Under the pieces are notes generated by a model. That model was not told the DNA's origin, searched no databases, and saw only the letters and a program-made list of their open reading frames with translations. The position numbers and the translations under genes are program-made. From contig CAZTBB010000059.1 of assembly GCA_964611755.1 (NCBI GenBank), positions 1 through 11,619 on the forward strand: DNA of 11,619 nucleotides, written 5' to 3'. This document shows, in pieces, positions 1 to 6,729 of the stretch; position 1 is the first letter of the stretch; each line of letters starts with the position of its first letter. The stretch comes from CAZTBB01 sp964611755 (lineage in GTDB: Bacteria; Pseudomonadota; Alphaproteobacteria; Micavibrionales; Micavibrionaceae).

Positions 1-486
1 GTGGATCAGAGCGATCTCGATGCCGATGGCGCATCACAGGGAAATATGGTCATCGGCATTCTTTTGACCGTTATTATCAGCACGGTTTTGGGCGGTGTTG
101 GCCTGTTGATGGCCAAAACATCACTTACACAGGCATGGCCGGCCTCAAAGGCGATTTATGCTCTGTTGGGTCAACCCATTGATATTCCGGGGCAGGGATT
201 GGTGTTTGATCGAATCAATGTCCAAAGCGCGGACCATGACAATGGAACGCAGTTCAAGATTGAAGGCAGTATTATCAACCTGACAACAGAAGAGCGCGGC
301 GTGCCCATGATATCCGTTATTATTCGTGATGAGAGCGCACAGGATATTGTAAGCTGGCTGATTGAACCGCCAGAAAATAGCCTTAATGCAGAAGGTGTTA
401 TGGAGTTTTCCGCATCACATGAAATTGATACAAAGGCCGGGGTGTTTGATGCCAGTGTCTCATTTAGCCTGGAGCATTCTTACTAA
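1..486 (+). CDS. C-terminal part of a DUF3426 membrane protein (MJ0042 zinc-ribbon family), 5' end outside the window
   Basis: The frame is open from the first base to a TAA at 484-486. The visible part has one hydrophobic helix at about residues 16-38, followed by a probably periplasmic domain. That domain matches the alphaproteobacterial DUF3426 pattern as I know it: a WPASKAIYALLGQPIDIPG stretch (about 46-64), a 'hyphen' strand with EGSIINLT (about 88-95), a VPMISVIIRDE stretch (about 101-111) and SWLIEPP (about 118-124). Full-length members start with a short MJ0042-type zinc ribbon and a variable linker, so I infer that the N-terminus lies upstream and that the GTG at base 1 is a chance codon. 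Function is unknown; in related genomes the gene often sits close to ftsE/ftsX. The family call rests on pattern memory, not a search. Confidence 0.75.
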   Translation: MDQSDLDADGASQGNMVIGILLTVIISTVLGGVGLLMAKTSLTQAWPASKAIYALLGQPIDIPGQGLVFDRINVQSADHDNGTQFKIEGSIINLTTEERGVPMISVIIRDESAQDIVSWLIEPPENSLNAEGVMEFSASHEIDTKAGVFDASVSFSLEHSY

Positions 487-495
487 TATATTTTG

Positions 496-523
496 TTGAC
501 ATAATGTCTGCCGATGCTTTAAG
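496..523 (+). promoter_or_regulatory. Possible sigma70-type promoter for the LOG-family gene
   Basis: A perfect TTGACA lies at 496-501 and TTTAAG (4 of 6 against TATAAT) at 518-523, with a 16-base spacer, in the 60-base gap before the start at 547. Transcription would begin near 530, leaving a short leader that still contains the GGAG ribosome site at 536-539. The -10 box is weak, so read-through from the upstream gene is an alternative. Confidence 0.35.
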
Positions 524-546
524 AAAAACCTTTCTGGAGTAAGGTA

Positions 547-1293
547 ATGATCAAGGATGACCTAACAAAACATTTTAAGGATGGTGACCAAAACGAGGGC
601 GCGCCATTTGAAAAACGTTACGATTTTAAATCTGTCGGCATGTTTATGGGGTCGAGCATCGGGGATGATCCTATATATGAGCAGGAATGTGTTCGTCTGG
701 CCGAGCTTTTAGGGCGTGATAATATGCGCATGGTTTATGGCGGCGGCAGTGCCGGCCTCATGGGCAAGGTATCCCAAGCATTCCTGAAGGCTGGCGGCTC
801 TCTCTTGGGCGTTTTAACGCATGCTTTTGTTGAAAAAAATCAAAACTATATTCAGAGAACCCATAAGCGCGCCGAAGAGGTTGTTGTTGATGGGATCGAG
901 GTGCGTAAATGGCGCATGATTACGGAATCAGATGCATTTTTCGTGCTGCCCGGCGGGCTTGGGACATTGGATGAGTTGGTTGAAGCAGGGGTGGAGCAGT
1001 ATCAACGTCCGTATAGAGGAAAAATGACGGTTTCGAAACCCATTATTATTCTGAATGTGAATGGAATTTATGATCCAATGAAGGAACAGCTTGATCGTGT
1101 GGTTGAGCATGGTTTTGCCAAACCAATTGTTAAGGATCTCTATCATTTTGTCAGCAGCGCGGATGAAGCTTATGAATATCTACAAAGCTTGCAGGGGCAG
1201 CCGAGACTGGGACTTGGTAAGGTTGCCAATGTAAATGGTGATACAGAGTTTGCCTATGAGCACCCTGCGCCTTATGTGGCAAATGAACCCTAA
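547..1293 (+). CDS. LOG-family protein (TIGR00730), putative nucleoside 5'-monophosphate phosphoribohydrolase
   Basis: This 248-residue protein has the LOG ('lonely guy') Rossmann fold. It shows MFMGSSIG at 32-39, YGGGSAGLMG at 64-73, the Arg-Lys pair of VRKWRM (R120, K121) and the signature PGGLGTLDE at 135-143, which carries the catalytic glutamate and the phosphate-binding glycines. Studied LOG proteins cleave the N-glycosidic bond of cytokinin or purine/pyrimidine nucleoside monophosphates, releasing base and ribose 5-phosphate in the cytosol. The substrate here cannot be told from sequence. The start is supported by GGAG at 536-539, seven bases before the ATG. Compared with minimal LOG proteins of about 190 residues, it has a polar N-terminal extension of about 29 residues and a tail of about 30 residues beyond the core. 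Its stop overlaps the stop of the opposing lysA gene. Confidence 0.88.
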   Translation: MIKDDLTKHFKDGDQNEGAPFEKRYDFKSVGMFMGSSIGDDPIYEQECVRLAELLGRDNMRMVYGGGSAGLMGKVSQAFLKAGGSLLGVLTHAFVEKNQNYIQRTHKRAEEVVVDGIEVRKWRMITESDAFFVLPGGLGTLDELVEAGVEQYQRPYRGKMTVSKPIIILNVNGIYDPMKEQLDRVVEHGFAKPIVKDLYHFVSSADEAYEYLQSLQGQPRLGLGKVANVNGDTEFAYEHPAPYVANEP

Positions 1294-2558
1294 AGCCAGC
1301 TTGGGATTTTTTCGTTTCCAATAAAATCTTCTATCGTTTGGCGGGGGCGAATAATCTCAAAACGATCCCCATCAACCAAAACCTCGGCTGACATAGGACG
1401 GCTATTATAGTTTGATGTCATGCAGAACCCATAAGCGCCCGCGCTTTGGAGGGCTACAAGCTCGCCGGCATGGGATTCGGCAATCTCGCGTCCTTGCGCA
1501 AAAAAGTCGCCGCTTTCACAGATCGGGCCCACAATATCATATGTTTTAGTGGGGCGTCCCTGATCCAAAATAGGAACGATACCGTGATAGGCCTCATAGA
1601 GAGTGGGGCGGATCAAATCATTCATGGCCGCATCGATAACAAGAAAGGTTTTATCCGCCGCTTGCTTTTCATAGATGACTTCGCTGAGAAGGATTCCGGC
1701 ATTCCCGATCAGATAACGTCCGGGTTCCATCTGAATTTCGGTATCTAATGGCACAACAATATCGCCAACCCATTTGGCATAAGCATCAAGATCCAATAAA
1801 TCTTCATTGTTATATTGGATAGGAAAGCCGCCGCCAATATCAAGACGATCAACTTTGAATCCTTGCCCGCGAAGCGTTTGAACCATGCCGGCCAGAATCT
1901 CAAAAGATGGTTTAAAGGCAGCCACGTTGGAGACTTGTGAGCCAATATGAACGGACAGGCCAACAGGGTTGATATGGTCCATCTCTTCGGCCTGGCGATA
2001 GAGATCAATGATGCGTTCGGCACCAGTGCCGAATTTATCGCGCTTCTTTCCGGTTGAAATTTTTGCATGACCGCCGCCAACAACGTTGGGGTTCAGACGA
2101 AAGACCACATCGCAAACCTTGCCAAGCTTTCCGGCGACGTCATTTACGACAGGCAGTTCTTCGGCGGCTTCGATATTTAGTTGGAGAATATTGGCCTTTA
2201 AGCAGGCTTCGATTTCGCGTGGTGTTTTCCCAAAGCTGGTGGAGACAATTTGATGCCCTTCGAAACCGGCCTTAAGGCCGCGCAAAAGCTCGCCTTCCGA
2301 GACGATTTCCAGGCCGGCGCCGAGGTCTTTCAGGATTTTCAGAATTGCGCCGTGCGTATTTGCCTTGCAGGCATAGCACAGCAAAGGTTGACGATCGGCA
2401 GGTAATGCCTTTGCCATGGCGTCTTTGAGCCGTTCAAACTGTGATGTAATGGCCGCCCGACTATAGATATAACTCGGCGTTCCTGCCTGAGCAGCAATCT
2501 CAGGGATAGGCACGGACTCGGCGTGGTAGACACCATTTTTGTAACTAAATTCATTCAT
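1290..2558 (-). CDS. lysA: Diaminopimelate decarboxylase LysA
   Basis: LysA converts meso-2,6-diaminopimelate to L-lysine and CO2 in the cytosol, the last step of lysine synthesis, with pyridoxal phosphate as cofactor. The 422-residue protein has the usual family length and all main marks of fold-type III decarboxylases: the PLP lysine K65 in CYACKAN, HIGSQ at 204-208, the glycine-rich phosphate loop GGGF at 242-245, EPGR at 278-281, CESGD at 347-351 whose cysteine acts across the dimer interface, and AYGF at 375-378. One small oddity is the loop before GKT, VSTSFGKT at 105-112, where many homologues have a G-x-GKT/S pattern. The start at 2558 is preceded by a moderate AGGTAAG-like ribosome site. 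The small lipoprotein gene ends 50 bases upstream on the same strand, suggesting cotranscription. Confidence 0.96.
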   Translation of the reverse strand: MNEFSYKNGVYHAESVPIPEIAAQAGTPSYIYSRAAITSQFERLKDAMAKALPADRQPLLCYACKANTHGAILKILKDLGAGLEIVSEGELLRGLKAGFEGHQIVSTSFGKTPREIEACLKANILQLNIEAAEELPVVNDVAGKLGKVCDVVFRLNPNVVGGGHAKISTGKKRDKFGTGAERIIDLYRQAEEMDHINPVGLSVHIGSQVSNVAAFKPSFEILAGMVQTLRGQGFKVDRLDIGGGFPIQYNNEDLLDLDAYAKWVGDIVVPLDTEIQMEPGRYLIGNAGILLSEVIYEKQAADKTFLVIDAAMNDLIRPTLYEAYHGIVPILDQGRPTKTYDIVGPICESGDFFAQGREIAESHAGELVALQSAGAYGFCMTSNYNSRPMSAEVLVDGDRFEIIRPRQTIEDFIGNEKIPSWL

Positions 2559-2608
2559 AGATGCGTTCTTACCTGAAAGACGGGGTGATTTCTACCCTAA
2601 AATCGTGC

Positions 2609-2797
2609 TTATGGGATTTGCGCCGGAGGAATATTGGAGACACCGCCGCTAGGTGGAGCTTGTATCGTTTGCGGATATGTGCGTTGCGCATCATTCCCCG
2701 AATTCACATTACTGGGTTTTACGGCACATGCGCCAAGACTTGTTCCTATAATCAAGGCACTTGTTAGAATGGCAATGGTGCGTATGGATTTCTGCAT
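2609..2797 (-). CDS. Small putative lipoprotein upstream of lysA (LptM-like position)
   Basis: This encodes 62 residues: a short basic start (MQKSIR), a hydrophobic stretch at about 7-22, and a lipobox LGAC at 21-24 with the lipidated cysteine at 24. The rest is a polar, proline-rich tail with QRTYP at about 38-42. It is therefore probably an outer- or inner-membrane lipoprotein facing the periplasm. Many alphaproteobacteria carry a tiny lipoprotein of the LptM (YifL) type just before lysA. Those usually read CGxKGPL after the cysteine, whereas this one reads CAVKPS, so only position, size and a residual K-P remain. LptM helps assemble the LptD/LptE lipopolysaccharide translocon; that role is inference here. 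The start has only a weak AGAGA-type ribosome site. Confidence 0.72.
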   Translation of the reverse strand: MQKSIRTIAILTSALIIGTSLGACAVKPSNVNSGNDAQRTYPQTIQAPPSGGVSNIPPAQIP

Positions 2798-2827
2798 TGT
2801 GTTCTCTCTGTTTTGTGATTAAAAAAA

Positions 2828-2841
2828 CCTATATTAATAGG
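2828..2841. repeat. Short inverted repeat CCTAT-ATTA-ATAGG in the tlpA/lipoprotein divergent region
   Basis: Five-base arms at 2828-2832 and 2837-2841 flank a four-base centre, roughly in the middle of the 70-base region between two divergent genes. It is AT-rich and could be an operator or simply part of a -10 region for either gene. I could not assign confident -35/-10 pairs. Confidence 0.3.
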
Positions 2842-2867
2842 AATACAGGGACAACAAAAGCCTAGAT

Positions 2868-3455
2868 ATGTTGAATAAATTCTCACAGCCCTTATCAATC
2901 ATCTTCACTCTGGCTTTGCTTGCGCTTGCCGGTCTTGGGGGATATGTCGGCACGTCCGCGTTTGTGCATATGAAAAATCCTTTGGAAGAAAACTTTAAGG
3001 ACGTTGTTGCGTGGCCTGCACTCGATCTTTCCGATGTGATGGAGCTTGGCTTTAAAGATTTACAAGGGCGCGATATTTTGTTGCGTGATATGGAGCATTC
3101 GCTTGTTGTGCTTAATCTTTGGGCAAGTTGGTGTGCGCCATGCATTAAAGAAATTCCGACATTGCAAGATTTAAGAGACAGTGTAAGCGCCTATGGTATT
3201 GGTGTTTATGCCGTATCGGTTGACCGTCAGCGTAATGCCGTTGGTATTGAAAAATTTATGAAGAGCAATAAGTTGGGCCCCGTGGCCGCGTATCATGATG
3301 AGGATGCGCTGGTGGATCATTATCTACCATATAGTGTTCTGCCGAAAACCTTTATCATTGACCTGAAAGAAGGGGTTCTATACCAAGTTACAGGTGAAGG
3401 TGATTGGAATATGCCTGCAATTAGGGGTTTTCTGATTAATCTTGTAAAATCTTAA
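2868..3455 (+). CDS. Membrane-anchored TlpA-family thiol:disulfide oxidoreductase
   Basis: This is a 195-residue thioredoxin-fold protein held in the inner membrane by an N-terminal helix at about 10-31, with the catalytic domain in the periplasm. The redox motif WCAPC lies at 88-92 (C89 and C92), following the strand VVLNLWAS, and the expected cis-proline is P159 in VLPKTF. The WCAPC spacing and the strand-helix insert (about 101-135) fit the TlpA/ResA/DsbE group, which reduces disulfides in cytochrome c apoproteins or cytochrome oxidase assembly factors. The specific partner cannot be read from the sequence, and no ccm gene lies in the window. It diverges from the small lipoprotein and lysA genes; in relatives a tlpA gene often diverges from argH-lysA in the same way. 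The ribosome site is weak. Confidence 0.88.
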   Translation: MLNKFSQPLSIIFTLALLALAGLGGYVGTSAFVHMKNPLEENFKDVVAWPALDLSDVMELGFKDLQGRDILLRDMEHSLVVLNLWASWCAPCIKEIPTLQDLRDSVSAYGIGVYAVSVDRQRNAVGIEKFMKSNKLGPVAAYHDEDALVDHYLPYSVLPKTFIIDLKEGVLYQVTGEGDWNMPAIRGFLINLVKS

Positions 3456-3479
3456 CGAAATTTATGATACTGTTTGCGA

Positions 3480-4754
3480 ATGGAATCAAAAGCACAGCCT
3501 ATGTCACAGACACAAGAATATGAAGCACGGCTCGATCAAGATGAACTTGATGAAATAGTGGCTGCCCATGTGAACTACCTCGAGGGGAGTATGGGGGGCA
3601 AGCGTGCCATTTTAAAAAATACCGATTTATCCGGCTTAAAGTTGAAAGACAAGGATCTGAGACAGGCCAGTTTTACCAATTGTGGCATGACCGGGATGGA
3701 TTTATCCGGCACAGATTTTCAGGAGGCATCTTTGTATGCCTGCGACCTGAGTTATTGCAATTTGAAACGCACAAAATTTACGCGTGCGGATATGCGCGGC
3801 GCCAAAATTGAATATGCCATGTTAGAGGAAGCCAATCTCGAAAAGGCCGATTTGCGCACAGGCGGTGTATCCGCGGATAGCAGTTTTAATAAAGGCGATG
3901 CCGTAACCTTTATTGGTGCCAATCTGGCCGGTGCCAAAATGACGGGCGTTATGGCCACGCAAGCTGATTTTTCCGATGCAATCCTTGTTGGTGTGAATCT
4001 GAATGGCGCCAATATGAAGGATGCAAAGCTTGAGGGCGCGGATCTGTCCGATGCCAATATTGTTGGTGCGCAGTTCGAGGGCGCGAGTTTGCGCTCTGCT
4101 ATTTTGACTGGCGTTGAAATGGGTGAGCTCAAAAGCTCCAAGATTGACCTTGAAGAAGCCATTACCGATGATAATGCCGGTAAATCTGTGGCCAATCTTA
4201 AAGAGCCGCTCTTTAAGTTGATTGAAAAGCACCGCATGTGGGTGCAAACGGCCGGTAAGGTTGGTGAACAGCTTGATCTCAGTAATGTTGATATGCGCGG
4301 CATGAAAAGTCTTCAGCGTGAAAAACTGACAGCTATCAAGGCGATTAATGCCAAATTTTTTAGTATGAACTTAAGCGAAATCGAGATGCAATCAGCTGTT
4401 CTTAACGGATCGGATTTTAGAAACGTACGGTTTGAAGCCTCGGATTTACGCGGCTCTCTCTTTCAGAACTGCCAGTTTTCTCATGCCAAAATGCGCCGCG
4501 TTGTCGCATCACCTTTGGTGATAGGCGGGGGCGATAAGAAAAGAGAAGTGCCTTGTAATTTCTCGGGCGGCGTATTTCGCTATGCAGATTTGTCAGGCGG
4601 TGATTTCAGGCAGGTCAATTTTGTAGGTGCTGATTTGAGTTACGCTAATCTTACAAATTGTAACCTTGAGGGGGCTGATTTCTCAGAAGCCAATTTAAAA
4701 GGCACTAACTTTGATGGTGCAAAGTTAGATAACGCTAAAATCAACAGAGCTTAA
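3480..4754 (+). CDS. Large pentapeptide-repeat protein with two-fold internal layout
   Basis: This protein is about 424 residues, mostly A(D/N)LxG-type pentapeptides, which fold as a right-handed square beta-helix. Clear runs lie at about 46-127, 142-225 and 265-340, and again from about 359 to the end. The N-terminus (9-45) is acidic and probably helical. A non-repeat segment at about 216-264 separates two halves, and each half opens with a similar element: H30-x-x-YL...GGKRA and H251-x-x-WV...GEQ. No signal peptide or membrane helix is seen, so it is likely cytosolic. Known pentapeptide proteins include DNA-mimicking gyrase protectors such as Qnr and MfpA, but this one has extra non-repeat parts and I assign no function. 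No start has a clear ribosome site: TTG 3474, ATG 3480 and ATG 3501 are all possible. I chose the first ATG, which leaves a 24-base gap after tlpA. Confidence 0.85.
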   Translation: MESKAQPMSQTQEYEARLDQDELDEIVAAHVNYLEGSMGGKRAILKNTDLSGLKLKDKDLRQASFTNCGMTGMDLSGTDFQEASLYACDLSYCNLKRTKFTRADMRGAKIEYAMLEEANLEKADLRTGGVSADSSFNKGDAVTFIGANLAGAKMTGVMATQADFSDAILVGVNLNGANMKDAKLEGADLSDANIVGAQFEGASLRSAILTGVEMGELKSSKIDLEEAITDDNAGKSVANLKEPLFKLIEKHRMWVQTAGKVGEQLDLSNVDMRGMKSLQREKLTAIKAINAKFFSMNLSEIEMQSAVLNGSDFRNVRFEASDLRGSLFQNCQFSHAKMRRVVASPLVIGGGDKKREVPCNFSGGVFRYADLSGGDFRQVNFVGADLSYANLTNCNLEGADFSEANLKGTNFDGAKLDNAKINRA

Positions 4755-4758
4755 GCCC

Positions 4759-5691
4759 TTAGAGTTTTTCTTGTAATTCCGGAACGGCTTGGAAGAGGTC
4801 TGCCACAAGGCCGTAATCAGCCACTTGGAAAATTGGGGCTTCTTCATCTTTATTGATCGCAACAATCACTTTTGAATCTTTCATCCCGGCCAAATGTTGA
4901 ATGGCACCGGAGATCCCAACCGCAATATAAAGCTCGGGGGCTACCACCTTTCCTGTTTGACCAACCTGATAGTCATTAGGCACATAGCCTGCATCCACAG
5001 CTGCGCGTGATGCACCGACGGCGGCGCCAAGCTTGTCTGCAAGGGGCTCAATGATTTTTGTGAAATCCTCACCGGAGCCAACACCGCGGCCACCTGATAC
5101 AATGATTTTTGCGGCTGTCAGTTCAGGGCGATCGGATTGCGCAACATCTAATTTTACAAATTTTGTAAGATCAGAAATGTCAGCGCCGCTATGATCTTCG
5201 ATTGATGCAGAGCCACCTTCGGCTGCAACTTTATCGAAAGCAGTGGTGCGCACAGTAATGAGCTTCTTTGCATCGCTGGATTTCACCGTTGCAATAGCCT
5301 GCCCACCATAGATAGGGCGCTCGAACGTATCGGCATCAATAATACCGGAGATATCAGAGATTTGCTGTATATCTAGAAGAGCTGCTGCGCGTGGCAGGAT
5401 ATTTTTACCAAAGGTGGTAGCCGGGGCAAGAATATGCGAATACGCATCCGCAAGGGATACAATAATCGGGGCGATATTTTCTGCCAATGCGTGTTCATGG
5501 CTTGGGTTATCAACTTTGATAACCTTTGTCACGGAAGCGGCCTGTGATGCGGCGCTGGCGGCGCCATCTGCGCCAGATCCGGCGACCAAGACATGAATGT
5601 CACCGCCAAGCTTTGTGGCAGCGCCAAGAGTAGCTAAAGTCGCCTCTTTCAAGGATGCGTTGTCATGTTCTGCTATAACCAGGATGCTCAT
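4759..5691 (-). CDS. etfA: Electron transfer flavoprotein alpha subunit
   Basis: EtfA carries the FAD of the ETF heterodimer, which takes electrons from acyl-CoA and other dehydrogenases in the cytosol and passes them to ETF-quinone oxidoreductase. The 310-residue length is typical. The N-terminal half (1-185) is the Rossmann-like domain. The C-terminal FAD domain shows SGGRGVGSGEDF at 199-210, GASRAAVDAG at 226-235, QVGQTGK at 242-248, GISGAIQH at 259-266 and VAINKD at 277-282, all standard FAD contacts. A strong AAGGAGAG ribosome site at 5698-5705 fixes the start. It lies 29 bases after etfB on the same strand, the usual pairing, so both subunits should be made together. Its stop is only four bases from the stop of the opposing pentapeptide gene. 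Confidence 0.96.
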   Translation of the reverse strand: MSILVIAEHDNASLKEATLATLGAATKLGGDIHVLVAGSGADGAASAASQAASVTKVIKVDNPSHEHALAENIAPIIVSLADAYSHILAPATTFGKNILPRAAALLDIQQISDISGIIDADTFERPIYGGQAIATVKSSDAKKLITVRTTAFDKVAAEGGSASIEDHSGADISDLTKFVKLDVAQSDRPELTAAKIIVSGGRGVGSGEDFTKIIEPLADKLGAAVGASRAAVDAGYVPNDYQVGQTGKVVAPELYIAVGISGAIQHLAGMKDSKVIVAINKDEEAPIFQVADYGLVADLFQAVPELQEKL

Positions 5692-5720
5692 TATCTTCTC
5701 TCCTTATCCCTTGCTCAATC

Positions 5721-6470
5721 TTAAAGCGCTTTGGCTTCGTTCTTTAATTTATCAATCAACTCATCAACGCTTTCGACTTTTGCGCCGCCTTGACGTTTTG
5801 GTGGCTCTGAGACCTTGAGTGTCTGCAAACGGCCAGCAAGGCTAACGCCTAAATCGTCAGCGCTCAGCGTATCAAGCGGTTTTTTCTTGGCCTTCATAAT
5901 GTCAGGAAGCTTGGCATAGCGGGGCTCGTTCAGGCGCAGATCTGTTGTGATAACAGCCGGGAGCTTGACCTCTAATGTTTCAAGCCCGCCATCAATCTCA
6001 CGTGTAACAGAAGCAGAGCCCTCACCGAGTTCAACTTCGGAAGCAAAGGTTGCTTGCGGCCAGCCGAGAAGGGCAGAGAGCATCTGTCCGGTTTGATTGG
6101 AATCATCATCAATTGCTTGCTTGCCCATGATCACAAGATCCGGTGTTTCCTTGTCAACAATGGCTTTAAGGGCTTTAGCGACGGCCAAAGGCTCTACTTC
6201 CTCGTCGGTGACAAGGTGAATTCCGCGATCCGCGCCAATAGCCATGGATGTGCGGAGCTGTTCCTGCGCTTTATCCGGGCCGATTGTAACCACGATAACC
6301 TCGCTTGCCTTGCCAGATTCTTTAAGACGTACCGCTTCTTCGACGGCAATCTCGTCAAAGGGGTTTACTGACATTTTCACGTTAGCAAGGTCTACGCCGC
6401 TTTCATCAGACTTTACGCGGACTTTTACGTTGTAATCGACAACACGTTTTACGGGAACAAGGATTTTCAT
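5721..6470 (-). CDS. etfB: Electron transfer flavoprotein beta subunit
   Basis: EtfB binds the structural AMP and contributes the surface that docks the partner dehydrogenases. The 249 residues match the family. Visible marks are MKILVPVKRVVDYNVK at the N-terminus, SVNPFDEIAVEEA at about 34-46, GKQAIDDDSNQTGQM at about 116-130, the ETF-beta signature between V155 and T175 (VTREIDGGLETL then LPAVIT), and the recognition loop LPDIMKAKKKPL at 188-199, which resembles the human loop where a leucine anchors acyl-CoA dehydrogenases. This typical loop suggests a housekeeping ETF rather than a FixAB or bifurcating type, but that is an inference. The ribosome site is AAGG about ten bases before the start and may be partly paired in the leader. 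Order on the minus strand is ubiG, HIG1-type gene, etfB, etfA. Confidence 0.96.
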   Translation of the reverse strand: MKILVPVKRVVDYNVKVRVKSDESGVDLANVKMSVNPFDEIAVEEAVRLKESGKASEVIVVTIGPDKAQEQLRTSMAIGADRGIHLVTDEEVEPLAVAKALKAIVDKETPDLVIMGKQAIDDDSNQTGQMLSALLGWPQATFASEVELGEGSASVTREIDGGLETLEVKLPAVITTDLRLNEPRYAKLPDIMKAKKKPLDTLSADDLGVSLAGRLQTLKVSEPPKRQGGAKVESVDELIDKLKNEAKAL

Positions 6471-6481
6471 AGTTTATTCTG

Positions 6482-6500
6482 CCTTTTTAAAATAAAGAGG
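6482..6500 (-). promoter_or_regulatory. Possible hairpin covering the etfB ribosome site
   Basis: On the minus strand CCTCTTT can pair with AAAAAGG across a five-base ATTTT loop, with one C-A mismatch. The right arm contains the AAGG that is the best ribosome site for etfB. It sits in the 42-base gap between the HIG1-type gene and etfB, so pairing could lower etfB translation. The stem is short and AT-rich; no folding energy was computed. Confidence 0.25.
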
Positions 6501-6512
6501 TTTTATAAGATT

Positions 6513-6710
6513 TTAAGAGACTGCGAAGGCGAGTGCAAGCAGGCCCAGAGCGACCCCTTGTAAAACGACACGCGCTTGCATGAGGCGATTGCCATATTTT
6601 TTATTGAATTCACCGCCTTTGATCATAGACACAATTCCCAAGATCAAAACTAACAGAACAGCTAGCATGGCGACACCAAGGGCTATAGAAACGTAAATAT
6701 TCATACCCAT
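6513..6710 (-). CDS. HIG1-type twin transmembrane small protein
   Basis: The 65-residue product has two hydrophobic helices, about 7-29 and 46-64, joined by a basic loop reading KGGEFNKKYGNRLMQARV. The N-x-LM-x-x-RV-x-x-Q pattern at the loop end is the signature of the HIG1 (hypoxia-induced gene 1) N-terminal domain, which in mitochondria is linked to assembly and tuning of respiratory supercomplexes and cytochrome oxidase. In alphaproteobacteria such two-helix proteins often lie beside etfBA, sometimes with a cobalamin adenosyltransferase gene between; here etfB follows directly after 42 bases. The bacterial role is not settled; action in the inner membrane near the respiratory chain is inference. 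The ATGs at 6710 and 6704 are both possible starts and neither has a strong ribosome site. Confidence 0.83.
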   Translation of the reverse strand: MGMNIYVSIALGVAMLAVLLVLILGIVSMIKGGEFNKKYGNRLMQARVVLQGVALGLLALAFAVS

Positions 6711-6729
6711 TAATGTAATCGATCAGGGC

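Noticed and set aside
1..3. GTG at the first base as a true start codon
   Set aside because: DUF3426 proteins of this type carry an N-terminal zinc ribbon and linker that are missing here, so the frame very probably continues upstream of the window.
1291..1312. Terminator after the LOG gene (short CCA/TGG symmetry followed by six T)
   Set aside because: The stem would be about three pairs with a tiny loop; the T-run is lysA coding sequence.
3752..4303. Long antisense open frames (183 and 141 codons) within the pentapeptide gene
   Set aside because: They mirror the repeated codons of the sense gene, have no recognisable domain and no ribosome site. Repeat-rich genes often give such open antisense frames.
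4749..4756. GCTTAAGC palindrome at the pentapeptide/etfA junction
   Set aside because: Eight bases with no loop and no following T-run; it cannot form a terminator and is probably chance.
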